A stretch of DNA of 64,000 nt from Lysinibacillus piscis (GTDB taxonomy: Bacteria; Bacillota; Bacilli; Bacillales_A; Planococcaceae): positions 124,001 to 188,000 of the forward strand of contig NZ_BRZA01000004.1 in assembly GCF_026012395.1 (NCBI RefSeq), in the 5' to 3' direction. The notes beneath the pieces are model-generated. The model was not told the DNA's origin. It searched no databases and saw nothing but the letters and a program-made list of their open reading frames with translations. Of the stretch, positions 1-9,762 are shown in pieces; within the stretch, counting starts at the first letter, position 1; each line of letters begins with the position of its first letter. The position numbers were made by a program, and so were the translations under genes.

Positions 1-18
1 TTGACGTTTCTTTTCCAA
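1..18 (-). CDS. Start of a gene running off the left edge (possible YvcD-like TPR protein)
   Basis: Only the first six codons are visible, beginning with a TTG at 18 and reading L-E-K-K-R-Q. A strong ribosome binding site, GGAGG at 26-30, sits 7 bases upstream, which is what supports a real start. In B. subtilis the gene after hisI is yvcD, a TPR-repeat protein, so the position fits that gene, but six codons cannot prove it. Confidence 0.4.
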
Positions 19-42
19 ATTATTTCCTCCGAAACAAGAAAT

Positions 43-65
43 AAGGAACGCATTATACGTTCCTT
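43..65 (-). terminator. Hairpin after the his operon
   Basis: An 8-base inverted repeat (AAGGAACG / CGTTCCTT) lies between the hisIE stop and the next start. Read on the minus strand it is followed by a T-rich stretch, so it is a plausible terminator or attenuator for the his operon. Confidence 0.5.
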
Positions 66-108
66 CATACAGTAACTTTTATTATAACACAAGATAAGCG
101 ATGTGTGG

Positions 109-726
109 TTATTTCTCCTCATGGCGTTTTTCTAGTACATGTAGCACATCATAAATGCTAACTTTTTGTTCTTGTAACAAAACAAGTAAATGATATAGTA
201 AATCAGCTGCTTCCCATTTCACTTCTTCTGCATCACGATTTTTAGCACCAATTACAACCTCTGTCGCCTCTTCTCCAACCTTTTTACAAATTTTATCGAT
301 ACCTTTATCAAATAAATATGTAGTATATGCGCCCTCTGGCATCTCCTGTTCACGCTGTGCAATTACTGTAGCAAGCTTAGAAAGAATCTCCACAGAGCCA
401 ACCTTGTCATTTTGCTGAATGATTTCTGTAAAACAAGAAGTTGTGCCATTATGACATGCAGGACCAACAGGCAATACTTCTACTACTAATGCGTCCCTGT
501 CACAATCTCCTTTAATCGCTACAACCTTTTGCGTATTGCCGCTTGTTGCCCCTTTATGCCAAAGCTCCTGACGGGAACGTGAATAAAACCATGTTTCACC
601 TGTTTCTAACGTTTTCGTTAATGACTCTTTATTCATATAGGCTACAGTCAACACTTCTTTTGTATTCGCATCCTGCACAACAGCTGTCACAAGCCCTTTA
701 TCATCAAATCGAATTCTTTCTATCAT
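109..726 (-). CDS. hisI: Bifunctional phosphoribosyl-AMP cyclohydrolase / phosphoribosyl-ATP pyrophosphatase HisIE
   Basis: It carries out steps 2 and 3 of histidine biosynthesis: PR-ATP to PR-AMP, then ring opening to ProFAR. The N-terminal cyclohydrolase domain (about 1-105) shows WHKGATSGN and the metal-site cysteines Cys75, Cys91 and Cys98. The C-terminal pyrophosphatase domain (about 113-205) shows [10 protein letters not shown] followed by acidic residues. Length (205 aa) is normal for the fused form. Its ATG overlaps the hisF stop as ATGA, implying translational coupling. It is the last gene of the minus-strand his operon. Confidence 0.96.
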   Translation of the reverse strand: MIERIRFDDKGLVTAVVQDANTKEVLTVAYMNKESLTKTLETGETWFYSRSRQELWHKGATSGNTQKVVAIKGDCDRDALVVEVLPVGPACHNGTTSCFTEIIQQNDKVGSVEILSKLATVIAQREQEMPEGAYTTYLFDKGIDKICKKVGEEATEVVIGAKNRDAEEVKWEAADLLYHLLVLLQEQKVSIYDVLHVLEKRHEEK

Positions 727-1484
727 CTGACTGCCACTCCTTTTTCACGTAAATATTCTTTGACCTGCGCGACACTCGTTTCTTTATAGTGAAAAATAGA
801 AGCTGCTAAGGCGGCATCTGCCTCTACATCTCCAGTTAGCACATCATAAAAGTGTTCAGCATTCCCTGCACCACCACTTGCAATAACAGGAACCGTTACA
901 GCCTCTCTAACAGCTTTTGTTAAAGCAATATCAAAACCAGATTTCTCACCATCTTGATTCATACTTGTTAGTAAAATTTCACCTGCACCTAAACGTACCG
1001 CTTCCTGTGCCCACTCAACAGCTTGCCATGCCGTTTTGTTACGTCCACCATGTGTATAAACCATCCATGTACCATCTTCTTCGCTAAAACGAGCATCAAT
1101 CGCTACAACGATACATTGAGAACCAAAGAAATCTGCACCCTCTTGAATAAGCTCTGGTCGTTCTAAAGCAGAAGTATTCACAGATACTTTATCTGCTCCA
1201 GCACGTAAAATACGTTTCATATCTTCTAATGTGCGAATGCCACCGCCCACTGTAAACGGAATCGCTAATGCTGTCGCTGTTTGACGCACAACATCTACCA
1301 TCGTTTCACGTCCCTCATGTGAAGCGGATATATCTAAAAAGACAAGCTCATCTGCCCCTTGCTCATCATAAAACTTAGCTAATTCCACGGGATCACCCGC
1401 ATCACGTAATGACACAAATTGTACCCCTTTGACAACTCGTCCCTCTTTGACATCTAAACAAGGAATAATACGTTTCGTTAACAT
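723..1484 (-). CDS. hisF: Imidazole glycerol phosphate synthase, cyclase subunit HisF
   Basis: HisF is the (beta/alpha)8-barrel cyclase that pairs with HisH and uses ammonia from it to make IGP and AICAR. The N-terminus KRIIPCLDV, with catalytic Asp11, and the later VVAIDAR, with the second catalytic Asp near 130, are diagnostic of HisF and not HisA. I start at ATG 1484 (253 aa) because an upstream AAAGGGGTC fits this start and [11 protein letters not shown] is the family N-terminus; a 7-residue extension to 1505 is open. The start overlaps the hisH stop by 7 bases, leaving no room for hisA, which normally sits here. Confidence 0.96.
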   Translation of the reverse strand: MLTKRIIPCLDVKEGRVVKGVQFVSLRDAGDPVELAKFYDEQGADELVFLDISASHEGRETMVDVVRQTATALAIPFTVGGGIRTLEDMKRILRAGADKVSVNTSALERPELIQEGADFFGSQCIVVAIDARFSEEDGTWMVYTHGGRNKTAWQAVEWAQEAVRLGAGEILLTSMNQDGEKSGFDIALTKAVREAVTVPVIASGGAGNAEHFYDVLTGDVEADAALAASIFHYKETSVAQVKEYLREKGVAVR

Positions 1485-2110
1485 GTAGCGACCCCTTTCA
1501 ACCATTGTGCTAGTAAGGACATCCCTAAGTCACCTGATTTTTCTGGATGGAATTGCATACCTGTCACACTACCATTCGCTACAATGCCAGGAACTTGGAT
1601 ACCATGATAATCCGCATAGGCAACAAGTTGTTCCTCTTCTACATTCGCTGCATAAAATGAATGTACAAAGTATACATGCTTAGCTAATGCTTCTTCCGTT
1701 AACCATGTAGGGCGATTGGCAAATACAAGCTCATTCCAGCCCATATGTGGTACTCGGTAAATTTGCCCTTTTTCATTGCCACTAAAGCGTTGAATTTGTC
1801 CTTTGAAAAATCCTAAGCCTTTTGTCGGTGTTACTTCCTCGCTTTGCTCAAACAATAATTGCATACCTAAACATATGCCAAGCAATGGACGTTGCCCTAC
1901 TTGTACCTTCTGCAAATAGCTGTCCAGCTGGCTTTCTTGTAAGCATTTCATCGCATCTGGAAACGCTCCAACCCCTGGCAATAAAAGAGCGTCCATTGTA
2001 TCTAGCACTTGTGGCTCTGCTGTCACAAAAACCTCACAGTCCAACCGCTTTAATGCCTGCTCTACGCTAAATAAATTACCCATGCCATAATCAATTACGC
2101 CTATTTTCAC
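1478..2110 (-). CDS. hisH: Imidazole glycerol phosphate synthase, glutaminase subunit HisH
   Basis: HisH is the class I glutamine amidotransferase that supplies ammonia to HisF. The nucleophile is Cys80 in LLGICLGMQ, and the His-Glu pair lies in QFHPEKS near 187-191. At 210 aa it is normal length. Its start overlaps the hisB stop by 4 bases. The next gene is hisF directly, whereas the usual Bacillales order is hisH-hisA-hisF. Confidence 0.96.
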   Translation of the reverse strand: MKIGVIDYGMGNLFSVEQALKRLDCEVFVTAEPQVLDTMDALLLPGVGAFPDAMKCLQESQLDSYLQKVQVGQRPLLGICLGMQLLFEQSEEVTPTKGLGFFKGQIQRFSGNEKGQIYRVPHMGWNELVFANRPTWLTEEALAKHVYFVHSFYAANVEEEQLVAYADYHGIQVPGIVANGSVTGMQFHPEKSGDLGMSLLAQWLKGVATC

Positions 2111-2706
2111 GTTAACAGCCCCTTAGTTGATGGTACACCTTTCACGCGTGGATCAATGGCTATCGCTGCATCAATTGCTCGTGCCAATGCTTTGAAAATA
2201 GCCTCAATAATATGATGTGTATTATGACCATATGGTACAATGACATGCACGTTCATTCGAGCCTCCAACGCAAACTTCCATAAAAACTCATGCACTAACT
2301 CTGTATCAAAAGTGCCGACTTTGTCTTTCAATGGAGGGACACGGTATTCCAAATGTGGACGGTTAGAGCAATCAATCACAACCTGTGCTAACGCATCATC
2401 CATTGGTACAAAAGCTGTCCCATAGCGTGTGATACCCTTTTTATCTCCTAGTGCCTCACGAATTGCCTGTCCTAATACAATACCAATATCCTCTGTTGTA
2501 TGATGGTCATCAATATATGTATCACCCTTCGCTTGAATCGTACCATCAAACAAGCCATGCTTCATAAATAAATCCAACATATGATCCATAAAGCCAACAC
2601 CTGTTTGAATCTCTGTCTTACCCTCTCCATCTAAATAAATTTCTACCGCAATTTGTGTTTCATTTGTTGTACGCTCTATTTTTGCATAACGCTTCACTTC
2701 AGTCAT
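2107..2706 (-). CDS. hisB: Imidazoleglycerol-phosphate dehydratase HisB
   Basis: HisB dehydrates IGP to imidazole acetol phosphate. The Mn-binding His/Glu clusters characteristic of the family are visible as DDHHTTEDIG near the middle and YGHNTHHIIEAIFK near the C-terminus. At 199 aa it is the monofunctional form with no histidinol-phosphatase domain, so a separate HisJ-type phosphatase must exist elsewhere. It starts two bases after hisD ends. Confidence 0.96.
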   Translation of the reverse strand: MTEVKRYAKIERTTNETQIAVEIYLDGEGKTEIQTGVGFMDHMLDLFMKHGLFDGTIQAKGDTYIDDHHTTEDIGIVLGQAIREALGDKKGITRYGTAFVPMDDALAQVVIDCSNRPHLEYRVPPLKDKVGTFDTELVHEFLWKFALEARMNVHVIVPYGHNTHHIIEAIFKALARAIDAAIAIDPRVKGVPSTKGLLT

Positions 2707-2708
2707 CG

Positions 2709-3986
2709 CTATTCTCCTTTACGCCAGCCTCTTGATTCTACCGCTCGTGCATGTCCCTCTAGACCTTCCATACGAGCCAAACGAGCAATTTTTGGTGCAT
2801 GATTTGCCCATGTTTGCTCACTGTAATACACCATGCTCGTCTTTTTTACAAAATCATCTACATTTAAGCCACTTGCAAAACGTGCTGTACTATTCGTTGG
2901 CAGCACATGATTGGTTCCTGCAAAATAGTCCCCAACAGGCTCTGAACTATAACGTCCTACAAATATAGCGCCTGCATGACGTATTTGCTCTGCTACTTGC
3001 TCCGCCTGTTCTGTCATTATTTCTAAATGTTCAGGTGCTAATGAGTTAATAGCCTCCACCGCATCTGCCATTGTATCCGCTATATAAATAGCACCAAAAT
3101 GAGCAATCGATGCACGTGCTACCTTTTCTCGTGGCAATGCAGCCACTTGCTTTTCCACCTCTTGTGCTACTTCTTCAGCTAAACGTTCAGAAGTTGTCAC
3201 TAAAATCGCACACGCTAATGCATCATGCTCTGCTTGTGATAGAAGGTCTGCTGCTACCTCATCCGCAAAAGCTGTATCATCTGCTAAAATAGCAATTTCA
3301 CTTGGCCCTGCAATCATGTCAATTGCTACTTCACCAAATACCTCTCGCTTTGCTAACGCTACGAAAATATTACCTGGTCCTGTAATTTTATCAACAGGTA
3401 CAATGGATTCTGTGCCATATGCAAGTGCCGCAATCGCTTGAGCCCCACCAATTTTATAAATTTCTGTAATACCTAAAATATGGGCTGCTGCCAGTACCCC
3501 TGTTGGTAATTGTCCATCTCGCCCTGCTGGTGATGTAAGTACAATGCGCTTCACCCCTGCGACAAGTGCAGGAATTACATTCATCAATACAGAAGAAGGG
3601 TAGGCAGCTGTCCCACCTGGCACGTATAGCCCAACAGCATCCAGTGGTGTTATCCGTTGACCCAGCCATGAACCATTTGCTAATTGCACACGATAGCCTG
3701 AACGCTTTTGCTGTTCATGGTAAAAACGAATATTATGGGCTGCTTCTTTTAAATCTGCATACAGCTGTGGATCAAGTGATTTCGCGCCTTGTTCGATTTC
3801 TTCTGTTGATACACGAAGCTCCTGCAATGTAAAACCATCCCATTTCTCTGTGTACGCTCGAACTGCTGCATCTCCTTGAGCACGGACATCTGCTAATACT
3901 TGCCTCACAACTTGCAACTGCTCCTCATTGCCTCCTTCAAGTGGACGCTTTAAGGAAATTCCCTTTGTTAACTTTGTTATTTTCAT
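2709..3986 (-). CDS. hisD: Histidinol dehydrogenase HisD
   Basis: HisD performs the last two steps, oxidising L-histidinol to L-histidine with NAD and zinc. Family motifs include GPGNIFVALAKREVFG, DMIAGPSEI and APEHLEIM. I place the start at ATG 3986 (425 aa), with GGAGA about 9 bases upstream; a TTG one codon earlier is less likely. It sits third in the operon after hisZ and hisG. Confidence 0.96.
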   Translation of the reverse strand: MKITKLTKGISLKRPLEGGNEEQLQVVRQVLADVRAQGDAAVRAYTEKWDGFTLQELRVSTEEIEQGAKSLDPQLYADLKEAAHNIRFYHEQQKRSGYRVQLANGSWLGQRITPLDAVGLYVPGGTAAYPSSVLMNVIPALVAGVKRIVLTSPAGRDGQLPTGVLAAAHILGITEIYKIGGAQAIAALAYGTESIVPVDKITGPGNIFVALAKREVFGEVAIDMIAGPSEIAILADDTAFADEVAADLLSQAEHDALACAILVTTSERLAEEVAQEVEKQVAALPREKVARASIAHFGAIYIADTMADAVEAINSLAPEHLEIMTEQAEQVAEQIRHAGAIFVGRYSSEPVGDYFAGTNHVLPTNSTARFASGLNVDDFVKKTSMVYYSEQTWANHAPKIARLARMEGLEGHARAVESRGWRKGE

Positions 3987-4000
3987 CAAACATTCTCTCC

Positions 4001-4624
4001 TTAATTCACACGCTTCTTCAATCGTTTCACAAGATCTAAAATGCGCTCTCCTTTCATGCGATAGCTAACAGGATTAGCAATTAATCGAGATGTCACAGCC
4101 GCAATAAATTCATATTCCACTAAGCCATTTTCCTTCAACGTTCGCCCTGTTGATACAATATCCACAATGCGATCGGCTAAACCAATCATAGGCGCTAACT
4201 CAATCGAGCCATTCAGCTCAATAATCTCAACTTGTTCTCCAATACCTTTATAATATTTCATCGCGATATTTGGATATTTTGTAGCAATTCTTGGTGCAAT
4301 TTCATTCATCATCGTATTCGGTAAGCCTGCTGAAGCGATATAACAGTTGCTAATTTTTAAATCCAGCAGTTCATGAACTTCACGCTGTTGCTCTAGTAAA
4401 ACATCCTTGCCTGCAATGCCAATATCCGCTACGCCATGCTCCACAAAAACAGGTACATCCATAGGCTTTGCTAAAATAAAACGAATCTTTTCTTCTGGAA
4501 TTTCAATCATCAACTTTCGAGACATTTCCACTTCTTCTGGCAAATTAAAACCTGCATCTAATAGCATTTGATAAGCCTCTTCAAAAATACGCCCCTTAGG
4601 CATCGCAATAGTTAATTCATTCAT
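4001..4624 (-). CDS. hisG: ATP phosphoribosyltransferase catalytic subunit HisG (short form)
   Basis: HisG catalyses the first committed step, joining ATP and PRPP. At 207 aa it is the short form lacking the C-terminal regulatory domain, which obligately needs HisZ. The PRPP-binding loop region [14 protein letters not shown] and the N-terminal [11 protein letters not shown] are clear. The start overlaps the hisZ stop by 8 bases, consistent with coupled production of the two partners. Confidence 0.96.
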   Translation of the reverse strand: MNELTIAMPKGRIFEEAYQMLLDAGFNLPEEVEMSRKLMIEIPEEKIRFILAKPMDVPVFVEHGVADIGIAGKDVLLEQQREVHELLDLKISNCYIASAGLPNTMMNEIAPRIATKYPNIAMKYYKGIGEQVEIIELNGSIELAPMIGLADRIVDIVSTGRTLKENGLVEYEFIAAVTSRLIANPVSYRMKGERILDLVKRLKKRVN

Positions 4625-5789
4625 CGATTACTTCCTCCTGTCCTACTACGATTATTTCTGTAAAATGTGCTAAAAAGGCTTGTTCATCAACTAGGCTATT
4701 GCGCAACTGTAAGACACTTTTCTTTCCCACTGCACGTAGCTCCTGTACTATAGCTAAAGCGGCTTCAAACTGCTCTTCTTCAAATAGCACAACCGTTGTA
4801 TCATGAGACTGACTTTCTTCGGTATCTAATGTTTCCAACAAACGATCCACACGAATACTAAAGCCTGTTGCACCGACTTTGGAACCAAATACATCCAACA
4901 AACCATCATAGCGACCACCATTACCTAATGGGAATCCACTTCCAGTAGCAAATATTTCAAATAACATGCCTGTGTAATAACTCATATGGCTAGACAAAGT
5001 GAAATCAAATGCTATGTACTCTGCTAAATTGGCTGCCTCCAGCAATGTCGCTAATTGCTGCATATACGTAAGTGCATCATTTTTCCGTACATATTTCTCA
5101 ATATCTCGAATGTCATTAACAGTGACCGCTTCTTCTATAAATTGCAACAAAGCATCTGACTTAGCTTTTGGTAAATCGAATGATTCCACTGCTTCTTCAA
5201 AACCAACAAAATTACGTTGTACTAATAATGATCTTAATATTTGCTGCTGTTCTATACTTTCCGTATAATCTTGCAAAATACAATTCAGTATGCCAGCATG
5301 TCCAATTGTCACTTTAAATTGTGTTAAAGCAAATCGCTGTAATAGCTCTAATGCTGTGATGATAACCTCAGCATCAGCAAAAACGGAATTATCACCAATA
5401 AGCTCGATGCCCATTTGCTCAAATTCTGCTGGTCTTCCTCCCTCTGTTTCCTGTGCACGAAAAACGCTAGCAAAATAAGCAAGACGTAGTGGAATCATCT
5501 CTTTCAATAGTTTTGAGGCTGCTACACGAGCAATAGGGGTTGTCATATCAGGTCTTAGCACTAATGTGTTTCCTTGGCTATCTACTAATTTGAATAATTG
5601 TGTATCCGTAATAGCAGAGGCTTTACCTACTGTGTCAAAATATTCAACTGTGGGTGTTTTAATAAATACATACCCTCTTGTAATTAAAAACTCTCTCCCT
5701 ATACTTCTAATCGTTTCAACTTTTTCATAGATTTTAGGTAATGTATCACGCATCCCTAAAGGTTTTTCAAATTTTTTAATAAATGACAT
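4617..5789 (-). CDS. hisZ: ATP phosphoribosyltransferase regulatory subunit HisZ
   Basis: HisZ is a histidyl-tRNA-synthetase-like protein without aminoacylation activity that activates and feedback-regulates short HisG. Class II synthetase features are present: [14 protein letters not shown] (motif 2-like), [10 protein letters not shown] and [12 protein letters not shown]. At 390 aa it matches the family. It is the first gene of the operon, about 55 bases downstream of a good sigma-A promoter. The catalytic synthetase HisS would be longer and carry an anticodon-binding domain. Confidence 0.94.
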   Translation of the reverse strand: MSFIKKFEKPLGMRDTLPKIYEKVETIRSIGREFLITRGYVFIKTPTVEYFDTVGKASAITDTQLFKLVDSQGNTLVLRPDMTTPIARVAASKLLKEMIPLRLAYFASVFRAQETEGGRPAEFEQMGIELIGDNSVFADAEVIITALELLQRFALTQFKVTIGHAGILNCILQDYTESIEQQQILRSLLVQRNFVGFEEAVESFDLPKAKSDALLQFIEEAVTVNDIRDIEKYVRKNDALTYMQQLATLLEAANLAEYIAFDFTLSSHMSYYTGMLFEIFATGSGFPLGNGGRYDGLLDVFGSKVGATGFSIRVDRLLETLDTEESQSHDTTVVLFEEEQFEAALAIVQELRAVGKKSVLQLRNSLVDEQAFLAHFTEIIVVGQEEVIDE

Positions 5790-5844
5790 TTTGACACATC
5801 CTCACTCGATACTTCACTTCACTAGTGTATTAGATAATGAAAGT

Positions 5845-5873
5845 ATTCTATCTTATTTCTAACATTCCGTCAA
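5845..5873 (-). promoter_or_regulatory. Sigma-A promoter of the his operon
   Basis: On the minus strand TTGACG (5873-5868), a 17-base spacer, and TAGAAT (5850-5845) form a near-consensus sigma-A promoter upstream of hisZ. I see no T-box or other leader RNA between it and the start codon, so any control must act at initiation or elsewhere. Confidence 0.75.
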
Positions 5874-6149
5874 TGAATCAAATTAATAACTATTAAATAC
5901 TGATTTTTCTGTTAATTATACATATAAAACTACCACTCGTCCTATGGCAAATGGAGATTCTAATAATGAAAGCGCTATTGAGAATGAGAATGTGTCTAAA
6001 ATGTGACAATTGAATTTTTATTATTATAGATATTTTTATAAAAAATAAAAAACATCTACTTTTCACACCTTTAATTATCAGAATAATCAATCTATCAATA
6101 CTTTTATTATCTTGAAATAATTAAAAGTCTAACTAACCAAAAATGATTA

Positions 6150-6164
6150 TCACTCTTATTATCA
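6150..6164. promoter_or_regulatory. Weak Fur-box-like sequence
   Basis: TCACTCTTATTATCA matches 10 of 14 specified positions of the Bacillus 7-1-7 Fur box TGATAATNATTATCA. It is embedded in AT-rich DNA, so chance matching is possible; its value comes from the better match 45 bases downstream. Confidence 0.3.
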
Positions 6165-6194
6165 TTTAAACACTTATTCTATCAATATTTCTAT

Positions 6195-6209
6195 TGATTA
6201 TTATTCTCA
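6195..6209. promoter_or_regulatory. Fur-box-like operator upstream of the 69-aa Cys protein
   Basis: TGATTATTATTCTCA matches 12 of 14 specified positions of the 7-1-7 Fur consensus TGATAATNATTATCA. It lies about 90 bases upstream of the start codon at 6296, where an iron-responsive operator would act. PerR and Zur boxes are related in sequence and cannot be excluded. Confidence 0.45.
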
Positions 6210-6295
6210 TTTTATTTTTTAATATACATTTTTAAAAATCCATTATAGAATAACATCAACAACAAACATACTAGAAAACATAGGAGGGATTTATC

Positions 6296-6505
6296 ATGGC
6301 ATGTCCATTCGTACAACTTAGTGAACATATGATTGTAAGTATTTGTAAAGGCGAGTATTATCCTGGTGATAAAGTAACACTGCATGCAACAGAAGATGTT
6401 GATGGCACAGCAATTAAATCAGCCTATGCTGAAACTACTTGCTTAGGCGATCATGATAATTGTGAATTCAAACCTCAATATGATGCAGCTCATGGTGTAA
6501 ATTAA
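6296..6505 (+). CDS. Small four-cysteine protein, unknown function
   Basis: A 69-aa soluble protein with a strong ribosome binding site (AGGAGG, 6282-6287) and its own downstream terminator, so it is very likely a real single-gene transcript. Cysteines are at 3, 17, 49 and 56, with His at 11, 30, 53 and 66, a composition compatible with metal binding. No signal peptide or membrane segment is seen. I do not recognise the family. The Fur-box-like sites upstream suggest a link to metal or oxidative homeostasis, but that is inference. Confidence 0.75.
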   Translation: MACPFVQLSEHMIVSICKGEYYPGDKVTLHATEDVDGTAIKSAYAETTCLGDHDNCEFKPQYDAAHGVN

Positions 6506-6595
6506 ACATTCATTCGCCAATATCTAAAATTGTATATGGGCTTACCCCCAGCAAATATTGTAAATTCAGTCGATGTCTAAACGCTCACTAAAGAT

Positions 6596-6643
6596 AAAAA
6601 GCTGTTCTAAACAGGGTTTTCTCCCTAGCTTAGAACAGCTTTT
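6596..6643. terminator. Bidirectional terminator
   Basis: A long inverted repeat (AAAAAGCTGTTCTAA / TTAGAACAGCTTTT) sits between two convergent genes, the small Cys protein and yvoF, with A/T flanks on both sides so it can serve both. Confidence 0.85.
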
Positions 6644-6644
6644 A

Positions 6645-7169
6645 TTATGTTGAATGTAGTAGCTTATTACGTTCAACCATTTGCTCAGCTGTATAAATAA
6701 CACGCATTGGATTTCCTCCAACTAAACAGCCTGCTGGTACGTCTTTATGTACAAGCGTTGCAGCCGAGACAGTAGCACCATCACCAATTGTCACACCTGG
6801 TAATATAGTAGAATTTGCACCTACCATCACTTCATTACCAATATGGACATCCCCTAAACGATATTCCTTTATTAAATATTCATGTGCCAATATCGTAGTA
6901 TTGAAACCAATGACTGTATTATCACCGATATGAATACGCTCTGGAAACATTGTATCTGGCATCACCATAAGTGCAAGTGATGTTTGCTTACCGATATCCA
7001 TTTTTAAAAATGTACGATAGAGCCAATTTTTCACACGTAAAGAAGGTGTATAGCGCCCAATTTGAATGATAAGAAAACATTTCATCACCTTCCAAAAGGA
7101 TACCGTATCATACATTTGCCACAGAGAATTAGCCCCCTCAACACGATAGCGTTCTGTTTTACGTGCCAT
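6645..7169 (-). CDS. yvoF: Hexapeptide-repeat acyltransferase YvoF
   Basis: A left-handed beta-helix O-acetyltransferase-like protein of 174 aa. The hexapeptide rungs run from about 75 to 160 (for example IHIGDNTVIGFN, VHIGNEVMVGANS, VTIGDGATVSA), ending in the GGNPMRV signature of the maltose/galactoside acetyltransferase group. The acceptor substrate is not known. It is the last gene of the hprK-lgt-ppaX-yvoF operon, 7 bases after ppaX, the same order as in B. subtilis. Confidence 0.85.
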   Translation of the reverse strand: MARKTERYRVEGANSLWQMYDTVSFWKVMKCFLIIQIGRYTPSLRVKNWLYRTFLKMDIGKQTSLALMVMPDTMFPERIHIGDNTVIGFNTTILAHEYLIKEYRLGDVHIGNEVMVGANSTILPGVTIGDGATVSAATLVHKDVPAGCLVGGNPMRVIYTAEQMVERNKLLHST

Positions 7170-7176
7170 ATATCTC

Positions 7177-7827
7177 TCAGCCCTCTTTCACAATTGTCAC
7201 TAAATCCGACATATGTTGCAACATATAATCAGGTTTAAACTGTTGCAAGTAAGCCTCACCCTTAATTGCCCAAGCCACACCTGCTGCTCTCACTCCTGCA
7301 TGATGACCTGCTTCAATATCATGTGAATTATCCCCAATCATGATTGCTTCTTCTTTTGCTATGCCTAAACGACTTAAAGCAAGTAACACAGGCTCTGGAT
7401 CTGGCTTTACATTTTGTACATCATCTGTGCCGATACACGTATCAAATAAATGATTAGCTCCAAGCAATGTTAACCCACGTTGAATTGTTTCATTGCGCTT
7501 AGTAGAGACAATTGCTAATTTGAGCCCCATTGCCTTTAATTGTTCTAATGTTGAGACAACATCTGGATATTCGGTAATTAATTCATCATGATGTGCCTCA
7601 TTCCATGTGCGATATTGGGCGATTAGTTCCTCTTCTTCACCAGGAGCAAGCTCACTAAATGTTTGTGTTAATGACGGACCAATGAATTTTAAGCAATCTT
7701 TTGGCGAATATTGCCCAGGAAATCTTTTATTTAATACATGCATAAAGGTTTGGATAATAAGCTCATTTGTATTCAGTAATGTTCCATCAAAATCAAATAA
7801 TAAAGCCTTTATAGTCATATTTGACAC
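7177..7827 (-). CDS. ppaX: Pyrophosphatase PpaX
   Basis: A HAD-superfamily hydrolase of 216 aa with the nucleophile motif DFDGTLLNTNE at the N-terminus and the metal-binding MIGDNSHDIEAG near the C-terminus. In B. subtilis PpaX hydrolyses the pyrophosphate released when HprK dephosphorylates Ser46-P-HPr. Its position in the hprK operon, three bases after lgt, supports that role over a general phosphoglycolate phosphatase. Confidence 0.9.
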   Translation of the reverse strand: MSNMTIKALLFDFDGTLLNTNELIIQTFMHVLNKRFPGQYSPKDCLKFIGPSLTQTFSELAPGEEEELIAQYRTWNEAHHDELITEYPDVVSTLEQLKAMGLKLAIVSTKRNETIQRGLTLLGANHLFDTCIGTDDVQNVKPDPEPVLLALSRLGIAKEEAIMIGDNSHDIEAGHHAGVRAAGVAWAIKGEAYLQQFKPDYMLQHMSDLVTIVKEG

Positions 7828-7830
7828 CTC

Positions 7831-8652
7831 TTATTTATTGTCTAAATAGTTTACTACTGGTTTCGTTTTTATACGTCGATAAATAATGGCTCCAAGCCCT
7901 ACTACAATCCCAATGATTGAGACTACTTGTGCTGAACGTAAATCCCCTACTAAATACAAGCTATCTGTACGCATGCTTTCAATATAGAAACGTCCAATCG
8001 AATACCAAATCAAATAGCTAAAGAAAATTTCTCCTCGATGTAAATTCACTTTGCGTAATACTAATAAGATGATTAAGCCAACTACATTCCATAATGATTC
8101 ATATAAAAATGTTGGATGCACATATGTACCTAAATCAGCCACATACATTTGATTAATAATCCAATCAGGTAACATTAAATTTTCTAAAAATGTACGAGAG
8201 ACAGGACCTCCATATGCCTCTTGATTCATAAAATTACCCCAACGTCCGATAATTTGTCCAATTAACAAACTTGGTGCTAAAATATCAGCTACACGTAAAA
8301 AGCTAATATTTTTAATACGAGTAAAGACATATGCTGTTATAAATGCGCCAATCAGTGCACCATGGATAGCAATACCACCATTCCATATTTCAATAATTCG
8401 ACTTGGTGTCTCACGATAAGCATCCCAGCTCATGGCTACATAATAAATACGCGCACAAATAATGGAAATAGGTACAGCCCATAATAATAAATCTGCTAAA
8501 AAGTCTTCTGGTAATCCTCGTTTAACTGCCTCTCGCTGTCCAACAAAATACGCTAATATAATACCTGATACAATCAATAAACCATACCATCGGACAGGAA
8601 TTGGTCCTAGATGGAATGCTATTGGATTAATTTCTAATAATATCAAATCCAT
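7831..8652 (-). CDS. lgt: Prolipoprotein diacylglyceryl transferase Lgt
   Basis: An integral membrane enzyme (273 aa, about seven membrane segments) that transfers diacylglycerol from phosphatidylglycerol to the lipobox cysteine of prolipoproteins. The signature [14 protein letters not shown] and the [10 protein letters not shown] region are present. It serves the several lipoproteins encoded in this window (the cytochrome c551, PrsA, the two-component-system lipoproteins and the MBL-fold protein). Second gene of the hprK operon. Confidence 0.95.
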   Translation of the reverse strand: MDLILLEINPIAFHLGPIPVRWYGLLIVSGIILAYFVGQREAVKRGLPEDFLADLLLWAVPISIICARIYYVAMSWDAYRETPSRIIEIWNGGIAIHGALIGAFITAYVFTRIKNISFLRVADILAPSLLIGQIIGRWGNFMNQEAYGGPVSRTFLENLMLPDWIINQMYVADLGTYVHPTFLYESLWNVVGLIILLVLRKVNLHRGEIFFSYLIWYSIGRFYIESMRTDSLYLVGDLRSAQVVSIIGIVVGLGAIIYRRIKTKPVVNYLDNK

Positions 8653-8673
8653 AATTTACATCCTTTCACTTCA

Positions 8674-9612
8674 TTAATCATCTAATTCATCTGATGATGA
8701 TGCAATGACTTCATCTAAACGTCTAGTAAATTCCTCTGCAGCATTAATTCCCATACGTTTCAGACGATAGTTCATTGCTGCCACTTCAATAATAACGGAA
8801 ACATTGCGTCCAGGCCTTACAGGAATGGTCATTTTCGTTAAATCAGTATCAATAATTTTCATCTTTTCTTCTTCTAATCCTAAACGATCGTACATTTTTT
8901 CAGGATCCCATGTTTCCAATTCAATCACTAGTGTAACCCGTTTGTAGGGACGTACTGCACTCGCTCCAAACAAAGTCATAATATCAATAATCCCAACACC
9001 ACGAATTTCTAGCAAATGCTCTAGTAATGGTGGAGGGCTACCAATTATAAGATTCTCCGATTCTTGACGAATTTCTACACAATCATCCGCTACTAAGCGA
9101 TGCCCTTTTTTCACAAGCTCTAGCGCTGTCTCACTTTTCCCTACACCGCTTTGTCCAAGTATCAGGATACCAATTCCATATACATCCACTAAAACCCCAT
9201 GCACAGCCGTTGTTGGCGCTAATCGACCTTCCAAGTAGTTCGTTAGCTTACTTGAGAATTTAGTTGTTGTCATATGTGTTTTAAATACTGGGACATGCTT
9301 TTCATTAGCCGCTTGTAACAATTCTGTTGGTACTTCTAAATCACGTGAAATAATGATTGCTGGTGTATCCTGTGAGCATAATAAACGCATACGTTCCAAC
9401 TTGACATCAGCAGGAAGCATCTCAAAAAAGGATAGCTCTGTTGTACCAAGAAGCTGCACACGATTTGCTGGATAATGGGTAAAATAGCCAGCCATTTCAA
9501 GACCTGGTCTCGAAATATCACTCGTAACAATTGTTCTACCGATTCCTTCCTCACCTGCTAACAGCTCTAAATTAAATTTCTCCATGATGTCTCTTGTATA
9601 AATTACGACCAT
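8674..9612 (-). CDS. hprK: HPr kinase/phosphorylase HprK
   Basis: HprK phosphorylates and dephosphorylates Ser46 of HPr and so controls CcpA-dependent carbon catabolite repression. The 312-aa protein has the N-terminal HPrK domain (1-130), the Walker A GQSGVGKS at 153-160 and the family signature [11 protein letters not shown] downstream. GGAGGC lies just upstream of the start. It heads the operon hprK-lgt-ppaX-yvoF. Confidence 0.97.
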   Translation of the reverse strand: MVVIYTRDIMEKFNLELLAGEEGIGRTIVTSDISRPGLEMAGYFTHYPANRVQLLGTTELSFFEMLPADVKLERMRLLCSQDTPAIIISRDLEVPTELLQAANEKHVPVFKTHMTTTKFSSKLTNYLEGRLAPTTAVHGVLVDVYGIGILILGQSGVGKSETALELVKKGHRLVADDCVEIRQESENLIIGSPPPLLEHLLEIRGVGIIDIMTLFGASAVRPYKRVTLVIELETWDPEKMYDRLGLEEEKMKIIDTDLTKMTIPVRPGRNVSVIIEVAAMNYRLKRMGINAAEEFTRRLDEVIASSSDELDD

Positions 9613-9723
9613 TATGAGAAGCCTCCATTTTCAAAGGAATTGAATATTGTTTCATTTTATCATGTTTATATAGAAAAAAAATGTATTTACACTTCTTTAA
9701 ATTATCCAATGGCATTTATAAAC

Positions 9724-9757
9724 AAAAAACTAGCGGATTTGAGCACCGCTAGTTTTT
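9724..9757 (-). terminator. Terminator after the cytochrome c551 gene
   Basis: Inverted repeat AAAAAACTAGCGG / CCGCTAGTTTTT immediately downstream of the minus-strand cytochrome gene, giving a T-tract on that strand. It also separates it from hprK. Confidence 0.85.
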
Positions 9758-9762
9758 CTGTG

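Larger units (their letters stand above)
5874..6295. other. AT-rich intergenic region between his operon and the small Cys protein
   Basis: Very AT-rich DNA between two divergent genes. Open frames here (for example 5893-6090 minus) are low-complexity Ile/Phe runs without a convincing ribosome binding site and are not called. The content I can support is two Fur-box-like sequences near 6150 and 6195, described separately. Confidence 0.6.

Noticed and set aside
723..1505. The HisF gene as a missing HisA
   Set aside because: KRIIPCLDV and VVAIDAR patterns, plus pairing with HisH, are those of HisF; HisA has different N-terminal text.
5893..6090. 65-codon minus-strand frame before hisZ
   Set aside because: Ile/Phe-rich low-complexity translation of AT-rich DNA, and it does not carry a ribosome binding site.
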